Below are positions 8,842 through 20,901 of a DNA stretch of 64,000 bases, piece after piece. A program made the position numbers and the translations under genes. Under the pieces are notes generated by a model. That model was not told the origin of the DNA. It worked only from the letters and a program-made list of their open reading frames with translations, and searched no databases. The stretch spans positions 1 through 64,000 of the forward strand of contig JAATFO010000024.1 in the NCBI GenBank assembly GCA_015655145.1, written 5' to 3'. Numbering within the stretch: position 1 is the stretch's first letter; each line of letters starts with the position of its first letter. Origin of the DNA: Enterobacterales bacterium. Its GTDB lineage: Bacteria > Pseudomonadota > Gammaproteobacteria > Enterobacterales > Enterobacteriaceae.

Positions 8842-10005
8842 TTACTGCTTAGCACGCTCTTCCAGCATCGCGACCGCAGGCAATTTTTTACCTTCCACGA
8901 ATTCGAGGAACGCACCGCCGCCAGTGGAGATGTAAGAAATTTTGTCTTCAATGCCGAACAGATCGATAGCCGCCAGCGTATCGCCGCCGCCAGCGATGGA
9001 AAAGGCATCGCTTTCCGCGATGGCTCTGGCAATAATTTCAGTCCCTTTGCGGAAATTCGGGAATTCGAAGACCCCAACGGGGCCATTCCATAAGATCGTT
9101 TTCGCTTCTTTTAACACTTTTGCCATCGCCAGCGCGGTTTCATCGCCGAAGTCCATAATCTCTTCGTTATCGGCAACTTCGCTCACTTTCTTCATGGTTG
9201 CCGGCGCAGTTTCAGAGAATTCTGTCCCTACGCGGGAATCAGTCGGCACTGGAATTTTGTATTCGTCACGCAGTTTTCTCGCCGCGTCCACGAAATCAGG
9301 CTCATACAGTGACTTGCCCACATTGTTGTCAATAGCCACAAAAGTATTGGCAATACCGCCACCGACAATCACCGTGTCGGCAATTTTCACCAGCGAACTC
9401 AGCACATCAAATTTCGTGGACACTTTAGATCCGCCGACAACGGCTACCATCGGGCGTGCCGGTTCTTTCAGCGCTTTGCCCAACGCTTCCAGCTCAGCCG
9501 CCAGTAACGGGCCAGCACAAGCGACAGGCGCAAACTTGCCAACACCGTGAGTAGAAGCCTGAGCCCGGTGCGCCGTACCAAAGGCATCCATCACAAAGAT
9601 GTCACACAACGCCGCATATTTTTTGGCCAGAGTCTCGTCGTCTTTCTTCTCGCCTTTGTTAAAGCGGACATTTTCCAGCACGGTCAGCTCACCCACACCG
9701 ACATCTACACCATCAAGGTATTCTTTTGCCAGCGTGACTTTAACGCCCTTCAGCTTATCTTTAAGATAGTTAACCACAGGCAGCAGAGAGAACTCTTCGT
9801 TATATTCACCTTCGGTCGGGCGCCCGAGGTGCGAAGTGACCATCACTTTCGCCCCTTGTTTTAGCGCCGCTTCGATAGTCGGCAGAGATGCACGAATACG
9901 CGCATCAGACGTCACCTTCCCTTCTTTAACTGGCACATTCAGATCAGCACGGATCAGAACACGTTTACCCGCAAGATCCAGATCGGTCATCTTAATTACA
10001 GACAT
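8842..10005 (-). CDS. pgk: phosphoglycerate kinase
   Basis: Transfers phosphate from 1,3-bisphosphoglycerate to ADP in glycolysis. It has 387 residues, the normal bacterial length. The N-terminal substrate-binding domain starts with [13 protein letters not shown] (residues about 13-25). [12 protein letters not shown] marks the nucleotide-side segment near residue 195, and GGGDTLAAI is the C-terminal nucleotide loop. It follows epd by 51 bp and is probably co-transcribed with it. Confidence 0.98.
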   Translation of the reverse strand: MSVIKMTDLDLAGKRVLIRADLNVPVKEGKVTSDARIRASLPTIEAALKQGAKVMVTSHLGRPTEGEYNEEFSLLPVVNYLKDKLKGVKVTLAKEYLDGVDVGVGELTVLENVRFNKGEKKDDETLAKKYAALCDIFVMDAFGTAHRAQASTHGVGKFAPVACAGPLLAAELEALGKALKEPARPMVAVVGGSKVSTKFDVLSSLVKIADTVIVGGGIANTFVAIDNNVGKSLYEPDFVDAARKLRDEYKIPVPTDSRVGTEFSETAPATMKKVSEVADNEEIMDFGDETALAMAKVLKEAKTILWNGPVGVFEFPNFRKGTEIIARAIAESDAFSIAGGGDTLAAIDLFGIEDKISYISTGGGAFLEFVEGKKLPAVAMLEERAKQ

Positions 10006-10056
10006 GGTGAACCCTCTCGTTGATTCTCATAAGTTTTGCCAGACGCAGTCCGCGTC

Positions 10057-11076
10057 TTACCTGAAACCGCTGGTGGCCATGGCTAACGTCGTATCAAGCA
10101 TGCGGTTAGCGAAGCCCCATTCGTTGTCGCACCAGACCAGTGTCTTAATCAGGTGCTGACCACTGACCCGCGTTTGTGTGCCGTCCACAATGGCACTGTG
10201 CGGATCATGGTTAAAATCTATCGAAACTAACGGTAATTCCGTATAGTCAACTATACCATTAAATGCTGTTTCTGATGCATTTTGCAGTAAGGCATTCACT
10301 TCATCCACGGTGACCGCCGCACTCACGCTAACACTCAGATCGATGGCCGTCACATTCAGGGTCGGCACACGTACAGCAATCGCTTCAAAGCGATCATTGA
10401 ATTTAGGGAAAAAACGGGTGATGCCCGCAGCAAGCCGGGTATCCACCGGAATAATTGATTGGCTGGCAGCCCGTGTCCGCCGCAGATCCGGGTGATAAGC
10501 GTCAATAACCTGTTGGTCATGCATGGCGGAATGGATGGTGGTTATCGTGCCGGACTCAATAGTGAAAGCATCATCCAGCAATTTGATGATCGGAATAATA
10601 CAGTTGGTGGTACAGGATGCATTGGAGACCAGGCAGTCGCCAGATTTAAGCGTTTGTTCATTTACGCCGAATACCACCGTAGCATCAAGATCACTACCGC
10701 CTGGGTGCGAAAATAGCACTTTCCTTGCCCCCGCCCGTAGATGGGCTTCACCATCGGCCCGGCGACCATAAACGCCCGTGCAATCAAGCACCACATCGAC
10801 ATTCAGTTCCCGCCACGGCAACGCGCTGATTTCCGCATGATGCAGCACCCGGATAACATCATCACCCACCCACAGCGAATCGCCTTCCTGACGCACAGTC
10901 CTGGAAAAACGCCCGTGGCTGGTATCATACTGCAACAAATGCGCCATCCCGCGGGTATCCGCCAGTTCATTAATGGCAACCACCGTGATGTCTGTCTGGC
11001 GCCCGGTTTCGTACAAAGCACGCAACACGTTGCGCCCAATACGTCCAAAACCGTTAATAGCAATGCGAACGGCCAT
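10057..11076 (-). CDS. epd: erythrose-4-phosphate dehydrogenase
   Basis: GAPDH paralogue (GapB) that oxidises erythrose 4-phosphate to 4-phosphoerythronate, the entry to pyridoxal phosphate synthesis. Starting at [16 protein letters not shown] gives 339 residues, equal to E. coli Epd; the longer frame adds a non-conserved leader. NAD-binding motif at residues 7-14; catalytic Cys155 in SNASCTTNC. First gene of epd-pgk-fbaA. The PLP product route is relevant to the many PLP enzymes of this region (SpeA, SpeC, YggS). Confidence 0.96.
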   Translation of the reverse strand: MAVRIAINGFGRIGRNVLRALYETGRQTDITVVAINELADTRGMAHLLQYDTSHGRFSRTVRQEGDSLWVGDDVIRVLHHAEISALPWRELNVDVVLDCTGVYGRRADGEAHLRAGARKVLFSHPGGSDLDATVVFGVNEQTLKSGDCLVSNASCTTNCIIPIIKLLDDAFTIESGTITTIHSAMHDQQVIDAYHPDLRRTRAASQSIIPVDTRLAAGITRFFPKFNDRFEAIAVRVPTLNVTAIDLSVSVSAAVTVDEVNALLQNASETAFNGIVDYTELPLVSIDFNHDPHSAIVDGTQTRVSGQHLIKTLVWCDNEWGFANRMLDTTLAMATSGFR

Positions 11077-11389
11077 ATCACCTCTGCTTAGAACCCACGT
11101 AAAAACGTGTCGATAGCCTGGGCCAGCCACCACCATTTGTACAGAAAATTATCGCTCAAAAACCCACTCACGCCATAACGGCAACAGCACAAACTGAAAC
11201 GGTTCAGCTACGATAAGGCAAGTGCCGAATAATCGGAATGACCAGGATCAATTGCTTGAATAAATATTAGAGCTGCATCACAAAAAATCGGGGAATAAAC
11301 ACAGATGGAGGATCAAAATACCTGACGATACGCCGCACAGATACGTGCTGTAGCGCGTGTCACCCAGTGGCTGGGTGACACGGCAGCGA
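11077..11389. other. tktA-epd intergenic region
   Basis: A 313-bp gap. In E. coli several genes (including yggC, yggD, yggF, cmtAB) lie between epd and tktA; none is present here. It holds the epd promoter region and, at its tktA end, the hairpin listed separately. Confidence 0.6.
11357..11381 (-). terminator. hairpin after tktA
   Basis: GTGTCACCCAG-tgg-CTGGGTGACAC is a perfect 11-bp stem, eight bases past the tktA stop. There is no T-run after it, so it could be a terminator or a 3'-end stabiliser. Confidence 0.6.
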
Positions 11390-13381
11390 TTAAAGTAATG
11401 CTTTCGCTTTCGCGACCACATTAGCAACGGTAAAACCAAATTCCTCGAACAATTTCTCAGCCGGGGCAGATTCACCGAAGGTGGTCATTCCGACGATCGC
11501 ACCATTCAAGCCCGTGTACTTGAACCAGTAATCGGCAATACCGGCTTCAATCGCCACGCGCGCCGTCACCGCCTGTGGCAGCACCGCTTCACGATAAGCT
11601 GCATCCTGCTTGTCGAACGCATCGGTAGAAGGCATAGAGACCACCCGAACCGGATGTCCTTCCGCCGTCAACGTGTTATATGCCGCCACCGCCAGTTCCA
11701 CTTCAGAACCGGTAGCAATCAAGATCAACGCGGGCTGACCGGCGCAATCCTTCAGCACATAAGCGCCTCGCACTACATTGGCCAGCTGATCGGCAGTACG
11801 TTCTTGTTGTGCCAGATTCTGCCGGGAGAAAATCAGTGCTGTTGGTCCGTCCTGACGTTCAATCGCATATTTCCACGCGATAGCCGATTCCACCTGATCA
11901 CACGGCCGCCAGGTACTCATATTTGGCGTCACCCGCAGGCTGGCAAGTTGCTCAACCGGCTGGTGCGTCGGGCCGTCTTCACCCAGACCGATAGAATCGT
12001 GGGTATACACCATTATCTGGCGGATCTTCATCAACGCCGCCATACGTACGGCATTGCGCGCATATTCAACAAACATCAGGAATGTAGAGGTATACGGCAG
12101 GAAGCCGCCATGTAACGCCAGACCATTGGCGATTGCCGTCATACCAAATTCACGCACGCCATAATGGATATAGTTACCGGCGAGATCGTCATTGATGGCT
12201 TTCGAGCCTGACCACATAGTCAGGTTGCTCGGCGCCAGGTCGGCAGAGCCACCAAGATACTCCGGCAGCAGCTTACCGAACGCCTCAAGGGCATTCTGCG
12301 AAGCTTTACGGCTGGCAATTTTCGCCGGATTAGCTTGTAACTGCTCAATGTATTTCTGCGACTCTGCCTGCCAGTTTTTCGGCAACGCATGACTCATGCG
12401 GCGTTTGAACTCAACAGCCTGCTCCGGATATTGCTGCGCATAGGCGGCAAACTTTGTATCCCAGGCGGCTTCTTTCTTCTGTCCGGCGGCTTTGGCATCC
12501 CACTGAGCGTATATATCTTGCGGGATTTCGAATGGCGCGTAATGCCAGCCCAGTTGCTTACGGGTCAGCGCAACTTCATCGTCACCCAGTGGCGCGCCGT
12601 GCGCATCATGGCTACCGGCTTTATTTGGCGAACCAAAACCAATCACCGTCTTACACATCAGCAAAGAAGGTTTATCCGTAACGGTTTTAGCTTCTTCGAT
12701 AGCCGCTTTGATAGCATTAGCATCATGACCATCCACATCACGGACCACATGCCAGCCATAGGCTTCAAAGCGTTTGGCCGTATCATCAGTGAACCAGCCA
12801 TCAACGTTACCATCAATTGAGATGCCATTGTTATCATAGAAGGCCATTAATTTGCCCAGTTTTAGCGTTCCCGCCAGAGAGCAAACTTCATGTGAAATAC
12901 CTTCCATCATGCAGCCATCACCCATGAATACATAGGTGTGGTGATCAACGATGTCATGCCCCGGACGGTTGAACTGTGCGGCCAGCGTACGCTCAGCAAT
13001 GGCAAAACCAACACCATTCGCGATGCCCTGACCTAAAGGCCCGGTGGTCGTTTCTACGCCTGGGGTATAACCGTATTCCGGATGGCCTGGTGTTTTGGAG
13101 TGTAACTGACGAAAATTTTCCAGTTCTTTCATCGGCAAGTCATAGCCGGTGAGGTGCAACAGGCTGTAGATCAGCATGGAACCGTGGCCATTGGATAGCA
13201 CGAAGCGATCACGATCAGCCCACAGTGGATTGGTTGGATTGTGGTTCAGATAGTCACGCCATAAAACTTCAGCGATATCGGCCATCCCCATTGGGGCACC
13301 CGGATGACCGGATTTGGCTTTTTGCACCGCATCCATACTTAATGCGCGAATAGCGTTGGCAAGCTCTTTACGAGAAGACAT
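11390..13381 (-). CDS. tktA: transketolase
   Basis: Thiamine-diphosphate enzyme moving two-carbon units between pentose phosphate sugars; with RpiA and Epd it ties the pentose phosphate pathway to glycolysis. It has 663 residues, matching E. coli TktA. The ThDP motif runs from MGDGCMMEG (about 154) to the NNG about 26 residues later. Active-site His segments are [12 protein letters not shown] (about 65) and SHDAHG (about 258), and the pyrimidine-domain segment is [11 protein letters not shown] (about 408). No extra start context is needed because [14 protein letters not shown] matches the family start. Confidence 0.97.
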   Translation of the reverse strand: MSSRKELANAIRALSMDAVQKAKSGHPGAPMGMADIAEVLWRDYLNHNPTNPLWADRDRFVLSNGHGSMLIYSLLHLTGYDLPMKELENFRQLHSKTPGHPEYGYTPGVETTTGPLGQGIANGVGFAIAERTLAAQFNRPGHDIVDHHTYVFMGDGCMMEGISHEVCSLAGTLKLGKLMAFYDNNGISIDGNVDGWFTDDTAKRFEAYGWHVVRDVDGHDANAIKAAIEEAKTVTDKPSLLMCKTVIGFGSPNKAGSHDAHGAPLGDDEVALTRKQLGWHYAPFEIPQDIYAQWDAKAAGQKKEAAWDTKFAAYAQQYPEQAVEFKRRMSHALPKNWQAESQKYIEQLQANPAKIASRKASQNALEAFGKLLPEYLGGSADLAPSNLTMWSGSKAINDDLAGNYIHYGVREFGMTAIANGLALHGGFLPYTSTFLMFVEYARNAVRMAALMKIRQIMVYTHDSIGLGEDGPTHQPVEQLASLRVTPNMSTWRPCDQVESAIAWKYAIERQDGPTALIFSRQNLAQQERTADQLANVVRGAYVLKDCAGQPALILIATGSEVELAVAAYNTLTAEGHPVRVVSMPSTDAFDKQDAAYREAVLPQAVTARVAIEAGIADYWFKYTGLNGAIVGMTTFGESAPAEKLFEEFGFTVANVVAKAKALL

Positions 13382-13626
13382 GTTCTACTCCAGGTCGGAT
13401 TTTAATGCTTCACCATCCATAACCTATTGCAATCAATTAGTTACCAGGCAAAGCTAAAGGAAATACGCCCACCAATGTACATGAAAAATCGCTGAAAAGC
13501 ACATGCCATATGATGCAAAAAAGATCAGATAGGGATCGATATGATAAAAACCACGCCGAACAGATTGACTGCGGCCGGAACCGTCCAGGTGCGAAAAGGA
13601 CGGTCCGTCAAAGGGCAATGACCTGA

Positions 13627-14043
13627 TTATCGCTTAAACAAGGCATCCACCATGTGGCTCAAATCCAGAGACGAATTCTGATCAACCTGCTTATCAATTT
13701 GTCCCTGTGGTGAAACGCCATCGATCAGTTGAGGCAGCAACTGTGTCAACGCGCTTGAGGCGCCGTGTTGATCGGTCCCCAGCTTACTGGCCAGCGATTG
13801 CAATTCGTCCTGGCTGAATACGGATTGTATTTCATTGTGGCCAATGGATTGATTTTCACCAGTGCCAATCCAGGATGACAGGATGGAGGTCAGATCGCCT
13901 TGCTGAAATTTTTGTAACAGCACACCAACCCCACCCTGTTCCTGAACCCATGCCCAGACAGCCTGTAACTGACCGGGGGCTGAGCCCGGTTCCTGGGAAT
14001 GCCCCTCTCCCAGAGCCCCCGCTAACTCATCAAGTAAACCCAT
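13627..14043 (-). CDS. YidB-like DUF937 protein
   Basis: A 138-residue protein of the YidB/DUF937 family: N-terminal MGLLDELAGALG, a helical core with tandem glutamine/leucine-rich stretches (VWAWVQEQGGVGVLLQKF, SQDELQSLASKLG) and SALTQLLPQLIDGVSPQGQ. No signal peptide or membrane segment. The function of the family is unknown. It sits alone between tktA and speB on the minus strand with its own gaps. In E. coli loiP (a lipoprotein protease) occupies this location, so this is a lineage-specific content difference. Confidence 0.8.
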   Translation of the reverse strand: MGLLDELAGALGEGHSQEPGSAPGQLQAVWAWVQEQGGVGVLLQKFQQGDLTSILSSWIGTGENQSIGHNEIQSVFSQDELQSLASKLGTDQHGASSALTQLLPQLIDGVSPQGQIDKQVDQNSSLDLSHMVDALFKR

Positions 14044-14110
14044 GACTGAACTCCTGCCGAATAGTGAATGGTGAATGGTGCAATAACAGTATAGTGCGCC
14101 TGTGGCCCGC

Positions 14111-15031
14111 TTACCCTTTGTTCACCGCCTGAACATGCAACATGTCCAGGGCGATTGTCGCTGCGGCCAGCGCCGTCAAATCAGCATGATCATAACCCGG
14201 CGCCACTTCCACCAGGTCCATCCCGACAATATTCATCCCTTGCAGGCCACGAACCAGCTTTTGTGCTTTATCGGTGGTCAGACCGCCAGTCACCGGCGTA
14301 CCCGTACCCGGGGCATGTGCCGGGTCCAGACAATCGATATCAAACGTCAGGTACACCGGTAAATCACCCACCGTCTGTTTCACTTGCGCCAGAATATCCG
14401 CCACACTACGGTCGTTAACCTGCGCAGCATCCAGCACCTGGAAACCGAGATGCTTATCGAACTCAGTGCGAATACCGATTTGCACTGAGTGATGCGGATC
14501 AATTAATCCTTCGTGCGGCGCATGATGGAACATCGTACCATGGTCAAATGTCGCCCCATTGGAATAGGTATCGGTATGGGCATCAAAATGCACCAACGCC
14601 ATTTTGCCAAAGTATTTCGCGTGCGCGCGCAATAACGGCAGCGTGATGTAATGGTCGCCGCCAAAAGTCAGCATGCGTTTACCGTTTTCCAGCAGTTTCT
14701 CGGCATGTGCCTGCAAGTTATCGCTTAATGCTTGCGAATCGCCAAAGGCATAGACCAGATCACCGCAGTCCACCACCTTCAACCGTTGACGCAAATCAAA
14801 ATCCCACGGCCAGCGACACCCTTCCCACGCAAGGTGAGTAGAAATCTGACGAATAGCGCCAGGTCCCAAACGACTCCCCGGGCGCCCCGATGTCGCGGCA
14901 TCAAAGGGAATGCCAGTGATCACCCACTCCGCATCACTGTCGTAAGGCTCGAAATTCACCGGGAAACGCATAAAACCAAAGGCGTTGGAAACCAGGGAAT
15001 TATCGTACTGATGGCCTAAGGTATTATTCAT
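14111..15031 (-). CDS. speB: agmatinase
   Basis: Manganese ureohydrolase converting agmatine to putrescine plus urea. It has 306 residues, as in E. coli. Binuclear metal ligands are visible in [17 protein letters not shown] and [17 protein letters not shown]. Works directly after SpeA, encoded 0.3 kb upstream on the same strand. Together with SpeC (35.6-37.7 kb) the window encodes both putrescine routes. Confidence 0.97.
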   Translation of the reverse strand: MNNTLGHQYDNSLVSNAFGFMRFPVNFEPYDSDAEWVITGIPFDAATSGRPGSRLGPGAIRQISTHLAWEGCRWPWDFDLRQRLKVVDCGDLVYAFGDSQALSDNLQAHAEKLLENGKRMLTFGGDHYITLPLLRAHAKYFGKMALVHFDAHTDTYSNGATFDHGTMFHHAPHEGLIDPHHSVQIGIRTEFDKHLGFQVLDAAQVNDRSVADILAQVKQTVGDLPVYLTFDIDCLDPAHAPGTGTPVTGGLTTDKAQKLVRGLQGMNIVGMDLVEVAPGYDHADLTALAAATIALDMLHVQAVNKG

Positions 15032-15329
15032 AATCTGTCCTCTTTATCTCACACCGCCTGACCGTCCGGGTCGGCGATGATAACGATGAAAAAAATCCCT
15101 TCCACATCACGAAGGCCAATGAGAAAGGGATAAAATTAATTCCAGTTTTTGCGGCGCCAGTGATAACCGCCCAGACCGGCTGCAACTCGCGCATGTCCCT
15201 GCATCCTGTGTCGTCAACCCGCTGCGCCATTTGTCGGTAATGAACATCGTTCGGCATAGCGCCAGTTGATTGCTCACCACTTTCACCGGATTTTAGTTTG
15301 CTTTACGCATTCAGTTCGCCAGCATTAAA

Positions 15330-17306
15330 TCACTCGTCTTCCAGATAGGTATAGCCATATAACCCATTTTCGAATTCCGCCAGAAATTGCGCGCGTAACC
15401 CTTCATCAAGATCAGTTTGCTTCACCTGATTACGGAAATGCGTCAACAATTCTTTCGGATCGAGCTGAACATACTGCAACATGTCCGCCACAGTATCGCC
15501 TTCATCTGACAACTGAACATCTACGCGACCATCCGGGAAAACAAATACATCCACCGCCTCAGTGTCGCCAAACAGGTTGTGCATATTGCCAAGAATTTCC
15601 TGATAGGCGCCGACCATAAAAAAACCCAGCATAGGCGGGTTTTCCACATCGTACTCCGGCATCGGCATGGTGGTGGTAATACCATCGCCATCGACATAAT
15701 GATCAATAGTGCCATCGGAGTCACAGGTAATATCCAGCAGTACCGCACGACGTTCCGGTGATTTATTTAACCCTTCCAGCGGCATGACCGGAAACAATTG
15801 GTCAATTCCCCAGGCATCCGGCATAGACTGGAATAACGAGAAATTGACGTAAATTTTGTCCGCCATCCGTTCCTGAAGCTCATCAATAATGGGTCGATGC
15901 GCCCGGTTACTCGGATCAAGATGTTGCTGAATATCATGACAAATACTGAGGTAGAGCTGTTCAGCCCAGGCACGCTGTGTCAGGTCATAGGTGCCCTGAG
16001 AATAACCGGTATGGATATCGAACAGATCCATCTTGCTATCGTGTAACCATTCACGCAGAGAACGACGATTATTTGGCTCATGCATCTCTTGCCAGGTATC
16101 CCACATACTGATAATGGCGCGCGGCGCATCATCACCTGGCGCTACCGGCGTGCTAAATTCGTTACGTTCAACACCAATAATATTGGACACCAATACCGTG
16201 TGATGGGCGGTTACCGCACGCCCCGATTCAGTGATCACCGTGGGATGTGACAAACCATGCTCTTCACACGCATCACCAATCGCCCAAATCACATTATTGG
16301 CGTATTCGTTCAGACCATAGTTCACAGAACAATCCGACTGGGAGCGTGTGCCTTCATAATCAACGCCCAACCCGCCGCCAACATCGAAACACTGAATGTT
16401 GACACCCAGTTTCGCCAGTTCCACATAAAAACGAGCCGATTCACGCACTCCGGTTGCAATATCGCGGATGTTCGCCATCTGCGATCCAAGGTGGAAGTGC
16501 AGTAATTGCAGGCTATCGAGCCGCCCGGCGTTGCGCATGATATCCACCAGTTGCAACACCTGGGAAGCCGACAAGCCAAATTTGGACTTCTCACCCCCGC
16601 TCGATTGCCACTTGCCGGAGCCTTGTGAAGCAAGGCGCGCCCGAATACCGAGACGCGGCACCACATTAAGCCGTCCGGCTTCTTCGAGTACCAGCTTAAC
16701 TTCCGTCATCTTTTCGATAACCAAATACACTTTATGGCCGAGTTTTTCGCCAATCAGCGCCAGACGAATGTACTCACGGTCTTTATAGCCATTACAGACA
16801 ATCACGGAACGTGTCATGCCCGCATGCGCCAGTACCGCCATTAGCTCTGCTTTAGACCCGGCTTCCAGCCCCAGCGGCTCTCCGGAGTTGATCAACGATT
16901 CAATCACCCGTTTATGTTGGTTGACCTTGATCGGATAGACCAGAAAATAGTCGCCTTTATAACCATAGGATTCACGCGCACGTTTAAAGGCCGCGTTAAT
17001 TGAACGCAAACGGTGCTGCAAAATTTGTGGAAAACAAAACAGTGCCGGCAAACGCTGTCCATCGGCTTCGCGTTCCTTGACCAGTTTCGCCAGGTCAACG
17101 CGCGCCTGCGGCACATCGGGATCCGGACAAACGCTGATATGACCCAGTTCATTCACGTCATAATAGTTATTGCCCCACCAGGCAATATTATATGTACGTA
17201 ACATTTTACTGGCGTCTTGATCACTCATGGCCACCTCCTGCATGGAACGGAGCGCACCCAGTTCGCCTGCTGACGAACCCTTAATAGTCTTCATGCCGTC
17301 AGACAT
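15330..17306 (-). CDS. speA: biosynthetic arginine decarboxylase
   Basis: PLP-dependent decarboxylation of arginine to agmatine. Starting at [15 protein letters not shown] gives 658 residues, the E. coli length, and aligns with the E. coli N-terminus including [10 protein letters not shown]. The alanine-racemase-type barrel carries the PLP lysine in [12 protein letters not shown] (about 125), the glycine-rich phosphate loop [12 protein letters not shown], and the C-terminal active-site Cys in LDITCDSDG. The start codon overlaps the stop of a small upstream leader frame (ATGTCTGA), which suggests translational coupling. Upstream of speB in the same direction. Confidence 0.96.
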   Translation of the reverse strand: MSDGMKTIKGSSAGELGALRSMQEVAMSDQDASKMLRTYNIAWWGNNYYDVNELGHISVCPDPDVPQARVDLAKLVKEREADGQRLPALFCFPQILQHRLRSINAAFKRARESYGYKGDYFLVYPIKVNQHKRVIESLINSGEPLGLEAGSKAELMAVLAHAGMTRSVIVCNGYKDREYIRLALIGEKLGHKVYLVIEKMTEVKLVLEEAGRLNVVPRLGIRARLASQGSGKWQSSGGEKSKFGLSASQVLQLVDIMRNAGRLDSLQLLHFHLGSQMANIRDIATGVRESARFYVELAKLGVNIQCFDVGGGLGVDYEGTRSQSDCSVNYGLNEYANNVIWAIGDACEEHGLSHPTVITESGRAVTAHHTVLVSNIIGVERNEFSTPVAPGDDAPRAIISMWDTWQEMHEPNNRRSLREWLHDSKMDLFDIHTGYSQGTYDLTQRAWAEQLYLSICHDIQQHLDPSNRAHRPIIDELQERMADKIYVNFSLFQSMPDAWGIDQLFPVMPLEGLNKSPERRAVLLDITCDSDGTIDHYVDGDGITTTMPMPEYDVENPPMLGFFMVGAYQEILGNMHNLFGDTEAVDVFVFPDGRVDVQLSDEGDTVADMLQYVQLDPKELLTHFRNQVKQTDLDEGLRAQFLAEFENGLYGYTYLEDE

Positions 17307-17475
17307 CGCGAACCTCAATTTTCAGTAATAAAATGAACTTGTTAACCACTGTCGCAAACCCATACTGCGAACACAATAATCCGGCATCCACCGATGAAAC
17401 CAATAACGCGTGCTGACATCCTGCGCAAGCACGTTTTCGTAAGTATGCAGTGTAAAACACGTCACCGAACTCCAT
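17299..17475 (-). CDS. yqgB: YqgB-like small leader ORF overlapping speA start
   Basis: A 58-codon frame starting [10 protein letters not shown] whose TGA overlaps the speA ATG by eight bases. Its C-terminal half ([22 protein letters not shown]) lines up with the C-terminal half of E. coli YqgB (LL-SQ-[FY], A-VVN-F, KI, from memory), a 43-residue protein encoded at the same place. The N-terminal part does not match and an internal start is possible. Function not established; its position suggests control of speA translation. Confidence 0.5.
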   Translation of the reverse strand: MEFGDVFYTAYLRKRACAGCQHALLVSSVDAGLLCSQYGFATVVNKFILLLKIEVRDV

Positions 17476-18065
17476 GTAACGGGTCAGAAAAAGCTTACGT
17501 TATCTCTCAAAAAAACCGAGAGATCCCCTTCAAAATTGTCACAAAGGTTAGTCTGTACACATGTCGTAGCGATGACAGGAACAAAGAAAAGCGGTTGGAA
17601 GAGCGCAGAAAAGAACTGAAACATGCCAGCGCAGCGCACCAGGTAAGAAGAGAGGAAAGCCTGGTTCATTACTCGTATCACCTCCACGCATGCTTGTGGC
17701 ACGCAGAAATACACATCAGCGGGTGAAAATCTGATACCTCCGCACAGATCTCTCATTGTGCGACAAGCGGCCGGCATTTTATACAACCCCTGGCGCGAAA
17801 AGCAAAAATAAATTGTGTAATTGCGGAGCCTGTCGGAGAAAAAGGACATTTTATGGGTTGCCAAAAATGCGGATTAAGAAAAATGCCTGGTAATTCGCAC
17901 ATTGAGTGACCTAAAATAGCCATCCAGAAGTTAATCCATCCAAACTGGTTAACTGCTACACGGCTCACAGCGTTGGCTGAAAGGTCGTTGAGACAGGGTG
18001 AACCTTTCTCATATGCTATGCAGTCGTTTTCAAACCGTTTCAGTAAGGTAAAGGTAAAGAATAAA
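17476..18065. other. speA-metK divergent intergenic region
   Basis: About 590 bp holding the speA promoter and leader and the metK promoter. An open minus-strand frame (17484-17864) has no family features and I treat it as chance. A possible methionine-repressor operator is listed separately. Confidence 0.55.
17918..17941 (+). promoter_or_regulatory. candidate MetJ operator of metK
   Basis: Three adjacent 8-mers, AGCCATCC, AGAAGTTA and ATCCATCC, match the met-box consensus AGACGTCT at five, five and four positions. They resemble the E. coli metK operator as I remember it (AGACATCC-AGACGTAT). They lie about 125 bp upstream of the metK start. Confidence 0.4.
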
Positions 18066-19217
18066 ATGGCTAAACACCTTTTTACGTCCGAGTCCGTAGC
18101 AGAAGGACACCCTGATAAAATTGCTGACCAGATTTCCGACGCCGTTCTTGATGCCATCCTCAAACAGGATCCCAAAGCGCGCGTTGCCTGCGAAACTTAT
18201 GTGAAAACCGGGATGGTTTTGGTTGGCGGTGAAATAACCACCAGCGCATGGGTGGATATCGAAGAGATCACCCGTAATACTGTGCGTGAGATCGGTTATG
18301 TGGGCTCCGAAATGGGCTTTGATGCCAACTCTTGTGCCGTTCTGAGTGCAATTGGTAAGCAATCACCGGATATTAACCAGGGCGTTGACCGTAGTGACCC
18401 GTATGAACAGGGCGCTGGCGACCAGGGACTGATGTTTGGTTATGCCACCAATGAAACCGACGTATTCATGCCAGCGCCAATAACCTATGCTCACCGTCTG
18501 GTGCAACGTCAGTCTGAAGTGCGTAAAAATGGCACACTGCCCTGGCTGCGCCCGGATGCGAAAAGCCAGGTGACTTTCCAGTATGATGGCGGAAAAATTG
18601 TTGGTATTGATGCGGTGGTGCTGTCAACTCAGCATGCGGCAGAGATATCACAAAAAGATCTGCATGACGCGGTAATGGACGAGATTATCAAACCCGTTTT
18701 GCCCGCTGAATGGCTGAACGCCAGCACCAAGTTCTTTATTAACCCGACTGGTCGCTTTGTTATCGGTGGACCCATGGGGGACTGTGGTTTGACCGGCCGT
18801 AAAATCATCGTTGACACCTACGGCGGCATGGCTCGTCATGGTGGTGGTGCATTTTCTGGCAAAGACCCGTCTAAAGTTGACCGCTCCGCTGCCTATGCAG
18901 CGCGTTATGTGGCCAAAAATATCGTTGCGGCGGGCCTGGCTGAACGCTGTGAAATTCAGGTTTCTTACGCGATCGGCGTCGCAGAACCGACTTCAATCAT
19001 GGTAGAAACTTTTGGTACAGAAAAAGTGCCGACAGAAAAATTGACGCTGTTGGTGCGTGAGTATTTTGATCTGCGTCCTTACGGCCTGATTCAAATGCTG
19101 GATCTGTTACAGCCCATTTACCGTGAAACCGCGGCTTATGGTCACTTTGGCCGCGAGCATTTCCCATGGGAAAAAACGGACAAAGCAGAACAACTGCGTG
19201 ATGCCGCTGGCCTGTAA
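18066..19217 (+). CDS. metK: S-adenosylmethionine synthetase
   Basis: Makes S-adenosylmethionine from methionine and ATP, the methyl donor used by RsmE, TrmB and RlmG in this same window and the precursor for spermidine. Starting at [18 protein letters not shown] gives 383 residues (E. coli 384). Family signatures are [12 protein letters not shown] (residues 14-25), [12 protein letters not shown] (about 115) and [19 protein letters not shown] (about 260). The open frame extends upstream to 17973 without similarity. Confidence 0.97.
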   Translation: MAKHLFTSESVAEGHPDKIADQISDAVLDAILKQDPKARVACETYVKTGMVLVGGEITTSAWVDIEEITRNTVREIGYVGSEMGFDANSCAVLSAIGKQSPDINQGVDRSDPYEQGAGDQGLMFGYATNETDVFMPAPITYAHRLVQRQSEVRKNGTLPWLRPDAKSQVTFQYDGGKIVGIDAVVLSTQHAAEISQKDLHDAVMDEIIKPVLPAEWLNASTKFFINPTGRFVIGGPMGDCGLTGRKIIVDTYGGMARHGGGAFSGKDPSKVDRSAAYAARYVAKNIVAAGLAERCEIQVSYAIGVAEPTSIMVETFGTEKVPTEKLTLLVREYFDLRPYGLIQMLDLLQPIYRETAAYGHFGREHFPWEKTDKAEQLRDAAGL

Positions 19218-19238
19218 TTTCCCCAGCCGGACATGACC

Positions 19239-19263
19239 GAGGGCGGAACCCCTTTCCGCCCTC
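19239..19263 (+). terminator. hairpin after metK
   Basis: GAGGGCGGAA-cccct-TTCCGCCCTC, a perfect 10-bp stem 21 bases past the metK stop, with no T-run. Confidence 0.6.
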
Positions 19264-19278
19264 GCAGAACATCCCCAG

Positions 19279-19302
19279 GCCGAATATGATTCGGCTCTTT
19301 TT
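19279..19302 (+). terminator. second hairpin with T-run after metK
   Basis: GCCGAAT-atg-ATTCGGC followed by TCTTTTT; a compact rho-independent terminator. Confidence 0.75.
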
Positions 19303-19485
19303 GCTCCGCGAAGACCATGCAAACTTGATGAAATTCCCTGTTTTGGCGCCATGGGGTGAACTTAACCGCCGCCGCCAGCACCAAGATGTCGTCATCAATG
19401 CAGACATGTTCTGTATCACTTTTTACGCCGCCGCATTTTTCAGGCATTGTTGTTTTCTTTCACCGTCAGTCGTATTCTCCCGGCC

Positions 19486-20028
19486 ATGAAATCACTTCGA
19501 CTTCCCATCGCACTGCAACAAGCGGTAATGCGCGTCCTGCGGGAGAAATTGCAACTGGCGAATCAGCGCCTTGAACGCCATTATCCCGAGCCTAACCTGG
19601 TGTACCTGCAACGCGGTACCACTGCCGGGACCGCATGGCTGGAACGTTGGGAAATTCGCCTGAACCCCGTTCTGTTGATGGAAAATCAACTGGCATTCAT
19701 CGACGAAGTGGTGCCGCATGAACTGGCCCATCTCCTGGTGTGGAAATATTTTGGGCGCGTGGCGCCGCATGGCAAAGAGTGGAAATGGATGATGGAAACC
19801 GTGCTGGAAATTCCTGCACGACGCACCCACCAGTTTGCGGTGACCTCGGTACGCAGCCAGACTTTTCCCTATCGCTGCCGTTGTCAACAGCATCATCTCA
19901 CCCTTCGCCGCCATAATCGGATATTACGTGGTGAAACCGAGTATCGCTGCATGCATTGCGGCGAGATTCTGCAACCAGGGGAATTTGTCTCGCTTGCCCA
20001 TTCGCCAGATAGCGCAGGCGATGATTGA
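19486..20028 (+). CDS. sprT: SprT family zinc metalloprotease-like protein
   Basis: SprT-domain protein of 180 residues from the [12 protein letters not shown] start (E. coli 165). The zinc-protease motif HELAH is at about residue 76-80, and a C-terminal zinc ribbon is formed by YRCRC and YRCMHCGE. The eukaryotic relative SPRTN/Spartan cuts DNA-protein crosslinks; the role of the bacterial protein is not settled. A 15-residue tail ([12 protein letters not shown]) goes beyond the E. coli end. In E. coli galP separates it from metK; here there is only a 268-bp non-coding gap. Confidence 0.93.
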   Translation: MKSLRLPIALQQAVMRVLREKLQLANQRLERHYPEPNLVYLQRGTTAGTAWLERWEIRLNPVLLMENQLAFIDEVVPHELAHLLVWKYFGRVAPHGKEWKWMMETVLEIPARRTHQFAVTSVRSQTFPYRCRCQQHHLTLRRHNRILRGETEYRCMHCGEILQPGEFVSLAHSPDSAGDD

Positions 20029-20111
20029 CAACATCGCAGAATAAACCGTCGTCCTGGCTTTTTTGATCTGCTATTCTGCGCCCTGTTGCAGCAAAATCAT
20101 CAAGTTGGAAT

Positions 20112-20825
20112 ATGTCTCGCAAATATTTAATGCTATTTATTGTCACGTTATGGAGCGTTCCCTTTACCGCACAGACTCTCAGCCAGAATAACTATCATCA
20201 AAATAATTTCCAGCAAGCCAAAGCCTATGCCATGAAAATTAACGCGACCGCCCCCGGATCTTTTTATTGCGGCTGTAAAATTAGCTGGAAAGGGAAAAAA
20301 GGCCTGCCAGACCTTGCCTCCTGTGGCTATCAGGTACGCAAAGACGCCAATCGCGCTAAACGCATCGAATGGGAGCACGTGGTACCCGCCTGGCAGTTTG
20401 GCCATTTACGCCAGTGCTGGCAAAAAGGGGGGCGAAAAAACTGTCGTAATGATGCGGGCTATCGTCATATTGAGTCCGACCTGCATAACCTGCAACCCGC
20501 TATCGGCGAAATCAATGGCGATCGCGGAAACTTCATGTACAGCCAATGGCGTGGCGGGGAATCGCAATATGGTCAGTGCGCGATGAAAATCGATTTTAAA
20601 AACAAGCTGGCCGAGCCGCCTGCGCGGGCGCGAGGCGCCATCGCGCGGACTTATTTCTATATGCGCGATCGCTATCAATTGCGTTTATCGAAACAACAGA
20701 CACAGTTAATGACGGCCTGGAACACGTTATATCCAGTGAGCGTATGGGAGTGTGAGCGTGATAAGCGCATTGCGTCTATTCAGGGCAACCACAACCCCTA
20801 TGTACAGCGTGCTTGCCAGCGCTAA
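20112..20825 (+). CDS. endA: endonuclease I (periplasmic)
   Basis: Non-specific periplasmic DNase. It has 237 residues with a signal peptide ([21 protein letters not shown]). The beta-beta-alpha-metal active site is EWEHVVPAW with catalytic His89, followed by [18 protein letters not shown]. Several cysteines (YCGCK, CGYQ, CWQ, NCRN) suit a disulfide-bonded exported enzyme. Upstream of rsmE, as in E. coli. Confidence 0.95.
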   Translation: MSRKYLMLFIVTLWSVPFTAQTLSQNNYHQNNFQQAKAYAMKINATAPGSFYCGCKISWKGKKGLPDLASCGYQVRKDANRAKRIEWEHVVPAWQFGHLRQCWQKGGRKNCRNDAGYRHIESDLHNLQPAIGEINGDRGNFMYSQWRGGESQYGQCAMKIDFKNKLAEPPARARGAIARTYFYMRDRYQLRLSKQQTQLMTAWNTLYPVSVWECERDKRIASIQGNHNPYVQRACQR

Positions 20826-20901
20826 AATCACTGCCCTAAACTACATCATTCATTTTTGTCGTATACGCTGTTTCGTACAGCGTTTTATCATCAGGAACCC
20901 C

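Noticed and set aside
8942-9550. 202-codon plus-strand frame opposite pgk
   Set aside because: Antisense shadow of pgk, rich in Ser/Pro/Ala as expected from the complementary strand.
17484-17864. 126-codon minus-strand frame upstream of speA
   Set aside because: Lies in the speA/metK control region with no recognisable domain; its Cys/Phe-rich make-up suits chance.
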